Shown: positions 50,709-60,789 of the stretch, in pieces
Position numbering within the stretch: position 1 is the first letter of the stretch
Layout: each line of letters starts with the position of its first letter
Source: Taenia hydatigena
Taxonomy: Eukaryota > Platyhelminthes > Cestoda > Cyclophyllidea > Taeniidae
Length of the DNA: 64,000 nt
Reading direction: 5' to 3'
Assembly: GCA_036345935.2 (NCBI GenBank)
Contig: JADWOT020001165.1
Coordinates: 106,001 to 170,000, forward strand
Made by a program: the position numbers and the translations under genes
Notes under the pieces: model-generated
Seen by the model: the letters and a program-made list of their open reading frames with translations, nothing else
Told to the model about the DNA's origin: nothing
Databases searched by the model: none

Positions 50709-51670
50709 TATGTTTGTTAAATCGATAACTCTTCCTCACAGTTGCCATCGAAAATACCGCGTGTCCTAATGTTGCTTACATACACCATGATGTGGGATGA
50801 AATAGGACTTTAAGGTTTTAATCATTTAAGTGGGTGAGTTTGGCACGCTCTAGTGATGTGCAACAAGCTACATCGCTTAAAAAACAGGCTTTCTTCTGCA
50901 TGAGCCTCTTATTCACCCAAAAGCATAAAGCGCGCTTCTAAGGCGCAGAAGTCTTCTGAGCAAACAACCGATATGGTCACTGCAGTAGATTGCATGTTTG
51001 AATCTGCCTCTGAGTACTAGGACTCAGAGCTTGTGAGACAAATCTCGTATTTTTAAAAACCAGTGTGGGCTGTAAGTCCAGAAGCAGGTAGCCACAACTA
51101 GTCAAGAGTCTGAAACATACACCTATTTCATGTTCCCGTTCTTGATGAAGTGCAATGCTGGGCAGATACATTGAATGTGGATCAAGCAGTAGGATCAAAT
51201 ACATCGTCAACAATAACGAATTCCGAGTTGTTTGAAACATCAGCTCACAACTTATCATTTCACCGCCGTGTTATGGATAATATAGAAGCTTTTTCCTCCT
51301 TGCCGGAATAAGTGGAAGGGTTCGTTAAGGCATTCTGAAATACAGTCTCTAGAAATATCCGACAAATTAACAGTCTTTCTTGGCAATCGGCATCTCATCC
51401 CTTGCATGAAAAGCTAAATTTATATTAACTCTTTAATTAGAGTACATGACGAAGAGATAAGCATTAGATTTGCAATGAAATTTAATCACAGGACCTCATT
51501 GCTCAGAATTCTAGCCCTGCACGTGACTTCCGCTCCTCTGGGTTTTACTCACATGTAATGCTGAGGACAGATCCGGAAGGTCCCTTTGCTTATCCATTAA
51601 ATTCATCGCATACTCTCTCGCAAGTTTTCGCCCAACTCAGTGTTCTCTGCGCTAAAATGTACAACTATAG

Positions 51671-51833
51671 GTGTACAAGGTGATTCGCCACGTTCAAGAA
51701 CTCCATCTTAAGGCTTGCACATATGGCGCGTGCCCATCATGGCAAGCGCCTTTAAATTTTAGATGCATCACGCGTATCGACTTCTGTGTATGCGACTACG
51801 TACATGCGCACACAAACAAAGGTGTGCATTTGC
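51671..51833 (+). CDS. Zinc-finger gene, exon A
   Basis: 163 bp, entering in phase 0 after an ACTATAG acceptor and leaving in phase 1 at GTACAAG. It holds HVQELH (the end of a finger begun upstream), then CTYGAC and FCVCDYVHAHTNKGVHL, a finger-like block. Confidence 0.6.
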
Positions 51834-52560
51834 GTACAAGTATTTGCGCTTATGAATAATCTAAATAATAAGCTAATCTACTCTAAAGAATAGCACAACA
51901 ATCAGCCAAATCATGTAAATCAGATCACGTTTATAGCATCTAACATATGTTTTTGTGCTCCAGCAATCTTGGATCTACGTTGTCCACTTTGCTCAACGTC
52001 TCACACAACATTCGGGCGGTTATTGTATCATCAGAACTGTAAGAGAAATTACAAAACCTATCAATTATTCTCGCCTCATGCCTTCTTAATTGTTAAAGGC
52101 AACAAAAGGACTTTTTTGAACCTTAGTGCAGTCAGAAGTCACAATTCTTGCTGCCTATGCTTCGCTTCGTTTCTAAACTTTGAGTTGCTCTGCAAACATT
52201 TCTTCGAAACGCATTATTGTAAGTGTGCCTACTGATCAATTATTTAAATGCAGTGTTTACTCTGCATCACATCCACAGCTTTGATCTTCCGCGCAAATTC
52301 TTCCTCAAGTTGTGCTGAATTTTACATTACTTTGGTTCAAATGATGGAGGAATCAGAAAGTGGAATTTGCTGTATAGAATGCTTCGCAGAACATCCGACC
52401 TGGGAGGCAATGTTTTCTCACATGGCTTCAGAGCATTTCTGTGGGCGCTTCTTTGTCTATCGGGCGTATTCCACTGCAAAAGCTTGTTGTAACGCCTTGA
52501 TTCCCTTCTCTTTGCAGACATGTGGCGCAGAATATTTCGGCATTAGCCCATTACCATTAG
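51671..52560 (+). CDS. C2H2 zinc-finger protein, 3' part, four exons
   Basis: Exons 51671-51833, 51964-52218, 52279-52465 and 52518-52560 join to 648 bp with all phases matching and end at TAG. They encode an array of degenerate C2H2 fingers, which usually bind nucleic acid in the nucleus. Two fingers are textbook C-x2-C-x12-H-x4-H (CCLCFASFLNF...HFFETH and CIECFAEHPTW...HMASEH). One is C-x2-C-x12-H-x2-C. One segment has the classic HTNKGVHL shape but only a C-x-C pair. The introns are 130, 60 and 52 bp. The first exon starts mid-finger (H-x4-H without its cysteines), so at least one exon lies upstream and was not found. No effector domain is seen. Confidence 0.75.
51964..52218 (+). CDS. Zinc-finger gene, exon B
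   Basis: 255 bp, phase 1 to 1, with a GCTCCAG acceptor and a strong GTAAGT donor. It opens with a C-P-L-C finger ending H-x2-C and closes with a perfect C-x2-C-x12-H-x4-H finger. Confidence 0.75.
52279..52465 (+). CDS. Zinc-finger gene, exon C
   Basis: 187 bp, phase 1 to 2, with acceptor CATCCACAG and donor GTATTC. It contains SSSSCAEFYITLVQMMEESE and then a perfect C2H2 finger starting CIEC. An upstream AG at about 52253 gives the wrong phase and was not used. Confidence 0.7.
52518..52560 (+). CDS. Zinc-finger gene, terminal exon D
   Basis: 43 bp after a strong CTCTTTGCAG acceptor, phase 2, encoding HVAQNISALAHYH and then TAG. The histidine-rich tail may complete a further finger. Confidence 0.65.
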
Positions 52561-54712
52561 CTTAAAAATAGTGACGTTGTAAAGCAAGGGCATTTAATGT
52601 GCAGAGATTGCGTTAATTGTAAAGGCTCTGATTTAGGTGGTCAGACTGCGTAGAATTAATTAGGCGTCGCTTAGTAGATATGAAAAGGCGAACGTCGAAT
52701 CGCATTGCGTAATGTCACATGGTATCGGTAGTGTGAACATTTCTTGCAATGGCAAATAATGCCACGTAATTAACAAATGCGCGTATAGTTGTGAGCCATT
52801 AAGCTTGTAAATAAATAAATAAATAAATAAAAACGTCTTTGTTTGCATTTTGGGGTTCTCAAACGAGCTGACTTTACTTCGCTTCTGAGGACGTACGCTC
52901 AAACATATGCTTTACGGGTAGACATGCCCTCAACATAAGAACAGAATTTTGCGTTTACTGCTGCTGTTTTTCATCCTTGTCGATGCTGTTTGCAAGGATA
53001 GGCTTTCAAAAAATGCTATGTAGTTGAGACGAAAATGCTAAGTCGAGCAAAAATTAGAAGAAATGTTGTGTGGACAATGCAGATATTATCATTTTTGAGG
53101 TTGCACGATGCAACACAGCACAGACAAATCAACACTACTCAAGCTACCAAGCCTAATTCAAGCGACTACCAACACAAGGTGTCCGATGTGAAGGCATAGA
53201 GTTTAAATAATAATTGAAATCCTAAGAAGTCGTTGACAGGCAAAGGGTCCAAGGCTTAAAAATCGCACACTTGACCAGCTGACTTAGATAGCTGATCTTT
53301 ATTGCGCGGAATTTCCTTAGGATGATGGGTGGTTGGACTCTTAAACTGAACTGAACAGCTACCCAGTTGGTAGCCCTGTAGGGCGGTGAGCCTCGTATGG
53401 CCTGTTCTGTTAGTTACTAATGTTATTTAGCGTACTTCTCATCACCTTTGCCACTTTTCTGTTCACAGTGAAAATGACCCGTGATAAGGGACCGCTTTCG
53501 GTATATGATGGCAAGCTGAACATCATCGGCCGATATCGGAGTTATGGGAGGCCTTGGCGTCTTTGTTACCAAGAACAAATCTTTTAGAAGTGCGCGAAGG
53601 GTCAACAGAATACTTATGGGTATAAATTTGGTGGTTTTGATTCAGTCTTTTAAGCTCACACCACCCTTAATGGGGGAAGGTCCGCCGACGCTTCCAACAA
53701 TGTGGGGTTTCCTCCTTCTCCTCTGCTATCCCACTACTGCCCTTGGCATGAGATGGTCAGGTGTTCTTTGACATCCTCATTACATTAGTCGAAGCATCAG
53801 CGGGTAGCGTATTACGGAGGATATGAGGTGACACTGTCTACTTCGTGGGAATCTATCCACTGCTGCAGAACAAGCTTTGATTTTCGTCCTCCCGCCTCTC
53901 GCCTATATGATTACAAACGTACCTCTTTAATACTGCTGCATGCACTTCATAACGAAGGTGCAGCATGTGGCCCAGCATTCGACCCTTCTGCTTTCAATGC
54001 ACTTCTGAAAAGATCACCATAATTTTACACTCTATCCGTTTCTTTTTTTCTTTTGATCACCAACTTATCTCTCTCCACCTATTCATTTGATTTTCCACTT
54101 CCATTCCGTTGGGCTCAGTGGATTTATGCTTTTTAATTGAGAGAAACTCAAGGTCACAGCTTAGCCAGCTTTTGAAAAAGCAGAGAAAAGTGCATAAGCC
54201 GCGATCTGCATCGCTTCGGCTATTAGGCACACACGAACCGCCGATGCCATCGAAGTTCAGAGCAAACAGCAAGGTTACGAAGTGAAAATAAATTTGCTCG
54301 AGTCGAGGAGTTTGAGAGCATTTTTATTTGTGTCTGTAGTGGTCGAGAAACAACCCACATTATAACCACCTTGGCATTAACGGCGAAAGAATGAATTCCT
54401 TCTTTTTTTAAAGTTTTGTTTGCGTCATTTGCCTGCACCTGCTGGTATTAGGAATACAGCCAAGGCGTGGCTGTGGATTAATGTGATTGTTCAGAAAAAA
54501 AGCAGATAAACTCAAGATCCCATTTATCAAAATGGCACTTATTAGATGACATTTAAACTCAACCTCTAGCGCACAAATAGGCTACACATCATTTGATGCG
54601 ACTCAGTATTATGCGTTTACCAAATGCATGCATTAAACATTTGCATTACTAGCGGTCAGATATGCTAGCATCATGATATTATGAGAACGTAACCTCGTGC
54701 TTATAAATTTAG
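52561..54712. other. No gene seen
   Basis: This holds the microsatellite above and anonymous ORFs of 60-75 codons. No exon matching DUR3-like exons 1 or 2 was found here, although one would be expected if the downstream copy were complete. Confidence 0.5.
52809..52832. repeat. (AAAT)n microsatellite
   Basis: About six perfect tetranucleotide units, 250 bp past the zinc-finger stop codon. Confidence 0.9.
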
Positions 54713-54904
54713 CACAGCACTGTCGATTGCAAATCTTGGGTCTACGCCATCTTCGTGCTGATGTTCTTGGAACCCCGCACCAGGGCAGTAGGAGCTCAAG
54801 CCATTACCAAATTTGTTAGCCGCTACTTTGGCATAGTTGCTCACATCCATACCATCAACCTAGCCTACTGACCATCCCCTACATCCTCCCCCTCAACACC
54901 ATTG
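54713..54904 (+). pseudogene. Decayed DUR3-like exon 3 copy
   Basis: It encodes WVYAIFVLMFLEPRTRAVGA then QAITKFVSRYFGIVAHIHTI, clearly homologous to exon 3 at 22923-23133 (about two-thirds of bases identical by eye). The TTTAG acceptor and the phase-1 ATTG|GTATTT donor are at the same places. A five-codon deletion follows the acceptor. A one-base deletion with a TGA in the old frame near 54860-54890 breaks translation. Confidence 0.75.
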
Positions 54905-55882
54905 GTATTTTCTGCCTTCTTACCACAGCTCCGTTAGCAATGTACATTGCATTGTATAAAAGTCGTTTAGGCCCAGCATCAGTCGGTTTAACGTTGCGGT
55001 CAAATGCGACCCCATTGCAAACACTAGGAAGGAGAATGTCAAGTGTAAGCATTTGCAAAGTGAGTTAAGATGCGATGCCATCAATTCTTAGCAAACGCCA
55101 AAATGCAAGACAAGTGATTTGACGCACCTAGGTCATTCAAAGCAGTGTGTTAATGCCTAATTTTTTAAAACGATTAATTAATTTAGAAGATATATTGCCC
55201 AGAGAGACAAAACCAAACCTAGGGTAATGAATGCAAGGCTAAAAGTAGTCAAGTATTGGCATAAAACAAAATATGCCAAGTTCTAAGCATAACGTTGGCA
55301 GCATTATTGCTATTTGCTGAATGTCAAACTCCAATTTACAATTCATTGAGGTAATGTTAAATGACCTATTTGCATTCTCGACTCACATTAACGTTGCTTG
55401 CATTACCCTGAGACCCAAAAGTGATATATAATGCAAACTTGGCCCGAGCTCTTATGCAGGGTTGGAACATATGGGTTTCCTACGCAGACCTTTAAAGAAC
55501 CTGTAGAATCAGGACACAAATTATACTCTTTAGTAAACCACGAGTGTTTCTAGCCAAAATCATTACGGTTTTACGAGCGCCTACTAAAGCGGATGTTCGA
55601 TCTTTAATCTTGATTGAGCCTCTCTATATAGGAAATTCGATTAACATCTATTAAACGTGAGAAGAGGGTATTTGATTTGCGTCTATAGAAGTCATTGTAC
55701 TCTATTTGAAAAAAAAGGAGGGCTATCTTCAACTCATTACCCCAATGTTGTCACCTCAACAAAATAGGTTAAATGGTTCGTTTGTGTGGTTTCCCACACA
55801 AATACAATATGTAAAATAGGGATGGAAGCGCTAGTCGCTCCGACGACACTTGCATGAATACTCTTCTCTCTTTTGCTTTGAG

Positions 55883-56071
55883 TTCGAGGATTTTGGATGC
55901 TGTGGCCTAGAATGTGAGCAGGGCGGCTATCGTATCGAAAGTCTCTAATCCGGTTGGTGCCATGGTGGTAGATGAGCGACGCAGAAGCTCTATATTATCA
56001 TTACAACCACCTCCACATTCGCACCTTTCTCGTTATCAATGTGCTAAACGTGTCTGCCTACACACCACTTG
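55883..56071 (+). pseudogene. Decayed DUR3-like exon 4 copy
   Basis: Homologous at the DNA level to exon 4 at 21767-21973: GTGAGCAGGGCGGCTATCGT, GGTGCCATGGTGG and GTCTGCCTACACACCACTTG all have counterparts. The codon matching CAA is TAG, the second helix has lost its hydrophobic frame, and the donor has become GCATGC. With 54713-54904 it marks a dead second DUR3-like gene on the plus strand. Confidence 0.7.
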
Positions 56072-56646
56072 GCATGCCATTTTCGCGGCTAATGTTGCTA
56101 TACTTCCTTCGAGTAGAGCAGTTTGACCGTTTCAAATCATCTTATTCCCAATAGATGGTCGAACGAACTTAGAGTTTGGAAGGCTAGCGGTAGATTTGTG
56201 ATGGTTGGAAAAAGATCATACGATTACAGACATAAGAAGGCGGCGCGAAGCAAAACAAAGCAAAGCGACTTCAGCCAGATATCAAATGGCAAATTTTGCG
56301 TTTTGTCACGCAAATCTAGTGCTAATTTCAAAGGAAAGGTGATGTCGTTAATGTTTTTAAAGTAAAGCTTGCAATTAATCTCTACGTTTGAGGGAAAACA
56401 ATAAAAACGCGTCACACCGTCGGCATTGAGTAGATAGACTTACGCATGATCTCCTAATACCTAAGACGAAGTAATTTAAATAACTTTTTAAAGGCGGAGC
56501 ATAGTGATGCAGACACTATCATAGGAAAATTAAAATAAATGCAGCCAGTCGTAAAATAGCAGTAAGTGTTTTCCTCAGGCGATGCGTGATGAGAAGTGGC
56601 ATGGATGTGAAGGCGCACAAATGGGTAGGGAAGGAGGCGGAAGAGT

Positions 56647-56669
56647 AAGGAGGAGGAGGAGGAGGAGGT
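56647..56669. repeat. (AGG)n microsatellite
   Basis: Seven AGG units in a purine-rich tract. It creates the poly-proline seen in a minus-strand open frame, so that frame is not evidence of a gene. Confidence 0.85.
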
Positions 56670-56738
56670 GGGTAATTTTGGGCGGGGAGTGAATATGAAG
56701 GAAGGAATAAAGTGTGCCAGGAACCGCCCGCCCGCTGG

Positions 56739-56930
56739 CTTTCCACTATGCTCCAGCACGTATCTACTAACCCACACTGACGTAGCCCTACCTCCATGGC
56801 TGGACGGACACCAGAGGTCTCTACGCTGCTGCGAGCTTTGCACTAGCGTCACCCACATGTGTACTAACCCGCACCAACGTAGCACAACCTCCATGGTGCG
56901 ACGCAGACCAGAAGCCGCCACGTGGCGCGT
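56739..56930. repeat. Tandem duplication, unit 97 bp
   Basis: ACTAACCC...ACGTAG...ACCTCCATGG occurs at 56766 and again at 56863, with about 75-80 percent identity across the unit by eye. Only two units are present. Confidence 0.75.
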
Positions 56931-59522
56931 TCGCCAGCGTCTACAAGCCTTCATTGCTCACCCTTTCTTCCCTTCTACTAGCCGATGCAGCTTTTTACTG
57001 CATCATCACAGCAAATGCACGCTGGCCCTCTCGTCTGCAATTCAATCCTGCCAATCCTAGTGTCACAATTACGTTGACGCATTTATCCACACTGAACTCT
57101 TGTCGATATCTAGATTTATCGTTATATTAAAATGGAACGTGTGTCGGCAACCAAGTTCCATGTCCTGTCATCAAATATCCAACGCGAAACTTTTGTCGCA
57201 TGGAATACAAATGTACGGTTTTAAAACGCGTAGTAAGTGAGGCTGCGATGTGAGAAGAAAAGGGATGGGGATTTTTTCTACAGCTATGACTCCGACATTT
57301 CGCAAGATGTACCCTATTCCATGATCTGCTTGATTATCTGGGGAGAGGGGAAGAGGCTGTGCATACCCTGAGACTGTCTTTATCAGCGGTGCCATCCCTC
57401 CCCAATCGATCTAGTAGAGGTCATGAAATCTACAAATCAACCTCTTTTGATACCAAAGGGCCTACTATGCCGCTGCCTGACCTCTAAAATTGAATAAGAT
57501 CGATATGAAGCCTACAATTGACGCGCATTGACAACAAGGCTCCCGCTTTTACGTGAGCTGGTCTAAAATCCGATTTACATTGGTGTCTGGGATCCCGTTT
57601 CTCGTTGTGACTGAAATTAAATCTAACGTGGGGATCGCTTACAATTGACAAGACACTTGGAACACTTGATGTAGTAATACTTGGAATTTTAGCAAGCGCG
57701 TATCGCCTTACTGCTGCGTAATTATGGGCCTGCCTCACTCTCAATAGGAAGTGTTAAGCACTTTGGATAATCTTTTCTGCTTATCCTCACGCTGTAGTTG
57801 CTTTCATCGTGAATATGTGGAGCCTAGTTACACATTAAAAGGTTTATTATGCATGAATTAAGTGGGTAAATGCCTCTCGCTTCTTATTATGCCATGTTGT
57901 GGGACACGATACGTGTAAATGAGTGCCTAAAATGGCATATAGCACTGTCTAACGATGTTTAATGTGAGCCCCAACTACAGTGAGCAAAGGCGATCTCTTT
58001 TTTTATTTGCAGATGATGCAATACTTATGAGGAATGGATAAGGCACGTTTGTTATATATCCTACTTAAAGGCAAAAGAACAAAATTCAAATAAATAAAAA
58101 GTTATACAAAATATTAGCTGATACATATAATTAATGATAAATTTCGCCCCTAAATGCTCATACGACTTATTCGTTTGGGAATATACCAAACATCGCTCCA
58201 AAAACGAAAATAAATATAGATACAAAATACGTCTGTAAGTTTCAGGACATAAGTCAACTGCGGATTGCATTTTACGTTAGCATCGAAAGAGCAAAAAGGC
58301 AAAAATGGCAAAGCCTATATGCAAACACAAGCACAACTAATAAAAACATCGTAAAAATCAAATAGTTAGGGTGGCTGTAATGTGAAGTCCGCATAGCGGG
58401 GCCAACATTTTCAAGCAAAGTTTTATAGGTGCCTGAGTAACTATCCTCTTGCTTCTGAGCCTACTATAAACGCCAATTCATATTAGAGGTAAGACTGCAA
58501 TCAAGTGGTTTCTGACCAAAAGTGGCGAGTACTAGGCTTCATTGAATGGCACTAGTTTTGTGCTTAATTGGCATATTGCAAGTAAAGGAATGAACCCACA
58601 ATGCAGTAGCCAGATCCAACCATTAATGAACCGATTTTAGCAGGCTCGGCCCCTCCTAAAGCAGATAATTGTTCCCTAGACTTATCAAATCTGAGACCAC
58701 ACATCCGAACTCATCTACGTATGTCACGGGGTGCGACTGTGCGATTTGCTACACTGAATCATCTCTAATCCCCTTACCTTAAAAGTCACAACCCAGTAAC
58801 CACTGTAATCACGTTCATTTACAAACACAATGCAGTTCCACAATGTTAGATTAAAAACACAGCTGTTCGACAAGACTCAAATCCAGCCAACCCATGTAGG
58901 CACCCGGTGCATATCATGGGACATCCAGATGGGTCTCTAGCTAAATTGGTATATCTACTTTCATTTAATGATGCGAATTTTAGATGGACGGCCATCAACT
59001 CTAGCTTCGAAATCAATCCCGTTGCAGCCAATATCACAATATATTCAAAATTTACTAGCGAAGCTAGTGGTAGAGGTCTGGCAAGGGTACAATGCAAATC
59101 TCAAATTTTGTCAAATAACATTCTACCTTGCATTATTACTTCTGCCACTGGTCTTTTGATCAGGGAAGACATCTCCTATACTAAACAAACCCTTTGTTTA
59201 CGTAATTAACACTGATTTGATATATGTCGTGTAAATCTTTGTAATTACTCTTCGGAGTATGAGCAGTTACGGTCAGATGTTCACCATCTTATATTGAGCG
59301 ACCAATTTGAGTAGCCGAATCGACTTAAAGGCATGCCTTATTATTCAAGTCTTCGCAAAAGTCGTTGTGAGGCTTGCTTGAATGTCAAGATGCGTATGTG
59401 GACGCAAAACCAGGATGTCATTTAGTATCGTCTGATGTGGTTCCTGTAATTCTCAATAAATAGAACCCTAACTTTTCCAGAAGTGGTGACATAGGACACC
59501 AATTTTACTAAATTTCTTTCAG

Positions 59523-59717
59523 ATTAAAAATCCAATTTCAAGCAATAGCAGTATGACCATTTCTGGGCTGGTCAGCTATGTTGGTAGCAGTTCTGCGGAA
59601 CGCAGTGAGTTTGCAAAGAATCTGAAAGAGTACTATTCTGCCAACCTAAAGAAGCACATTGTTTTATTGAGTCTACTGGACTGGATGCTTAAAATGCATT
59701 TAATTTTAATTGACTAG
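59523..59717 (+). CDS. Candidate exon, unknown product
   Basis: After a strong AATTTCTTTCAG acceptor a frame stays open for 64 codons, including MTISGLVSYVGSSSAERSEF and LKEYYSANLKKHIVLLSLLD. A consensus GTGAGT donor inside it (at 59605) offers a shorter exon. No family recognised and no partner exon placed. Confidence 0.25.
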   Translation: MKNPISSNSSMTISGLVSYVGSSSAERSEFAKNLKEYYSANLKKHIVLLSLLDWMLKMHLILID

Positions 59718-60180
59718 GAACATTTGAAACTAAAGGAAACCCTTAATTTTTAGGTTTAAAGTCGACATCCGCCATCGCAGTGTCATTCTTGGATGTGGGT
59801 GGTAGTCAGGTCAATTTAGACACCACTGATCAATGTTGCGGGCAGTAGGGCATTACTTGTGTCCATGTGACAGCTTATGACCAAATAATGGAGCTTTCAG
59901 TCGATATCCACAATAATTCGCCAGTCTCTATTAGAGGTCTTCCTATCCGCCAAAGCGATGTGAAGCTAAACCACTCAGTGATAAGACACTTGAATAAAAT
60001 CAAGCCTTGTAATGCCACTTTGACATCTTTTATTACCGACTTCACCCTTGGCATTTCCTAGCTCATAGCCTTGCCAATCGTTTCCACTTCCATTCGGCAA
60101 CCGCCCTTGACTTTTTGTCATTGACACTCGGTCTGCGAAAAATCTGTCTTAACTTTGCACAGATCCCGAAACTTCTTGGG

Positions 60181-60248
60181 CAGTAAGTGAGTATTAGTGG
60201 TAAGTAGTAAGTAGGAAGCAGTCGTAAGTATTCATAGTAGTAATGAAA
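60181..60248 (+). repeat. Degenerate GTAAGTA-type short tandem repeat
   Basis: About eight imperfect units of the form (A)GTAAGTA/G are packed into 68 bp. Several are consensus 5' splice-site words. Confidence 0.6.
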
Positions 60249-60474
60249 ACTTCAAGTTCAAGCAGCAAGTAAAACTGAGGAATCCAAGGGGTGGACGCCT
60301 GGACAAATGCTTGCTTGGCACGAAACTGTGATGTATAACTATGGATTATACTCTTCGAAATGTGGTCTGTAGGCCCTCATTGCTCCCTTGTCTAAACTGT
60401 TTTAGAACCTTATATGCCATTGACTTAAGGAGGCTATTTCCTAACACTGGTCACAACCTTCAAGAAACCAACTA

Positions 60475-60789
60475 ATGGAAGTGAGCAAGAAAAATTGTGA
60501 GGAAATAGAGGACCGTGAAAGCAGCATTGGACCCAAAATCTCCAACTTGAGACAAGGATTTTATCAATTCCGGATGCATAGAATAGCTTTGAAAAGTAAA
60601 AAAAGGCTCGACAAGTCAGAAACAAAGGTCGTTTACAGACTTGCTGACATCGAGACATTGTGTCAGGTCTACACCGCATTACACAGCTTTCATGGGCGAA
60701 AGAACCGCAAGTCGTCAGTGAACAAGGCGGTCATCAACAGGTGGAATTTTACTTGCCGAATTCTTTCAAAGAGCGGTCAGTCTTGGAGT
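60475..60789 (+). CDS. Hypothetical basic ORF, 105 codons
   Basis: A complete frame from ATG to TGA, lysine- and arginine-rich, with no membrane helix or recognised motif. The opening (EVSKKNCEEIEDRES) is acidic, the rest basic. No splice partners or neighbours give context. Confidence 0.2.

Noticed and set aside
56454..56954. 166-codon minus-strand ORF with poly-proline
   Set aside because: It is driven by the AGG microsatellite and the 97 bp tandem, and the opposite strand is equally open.
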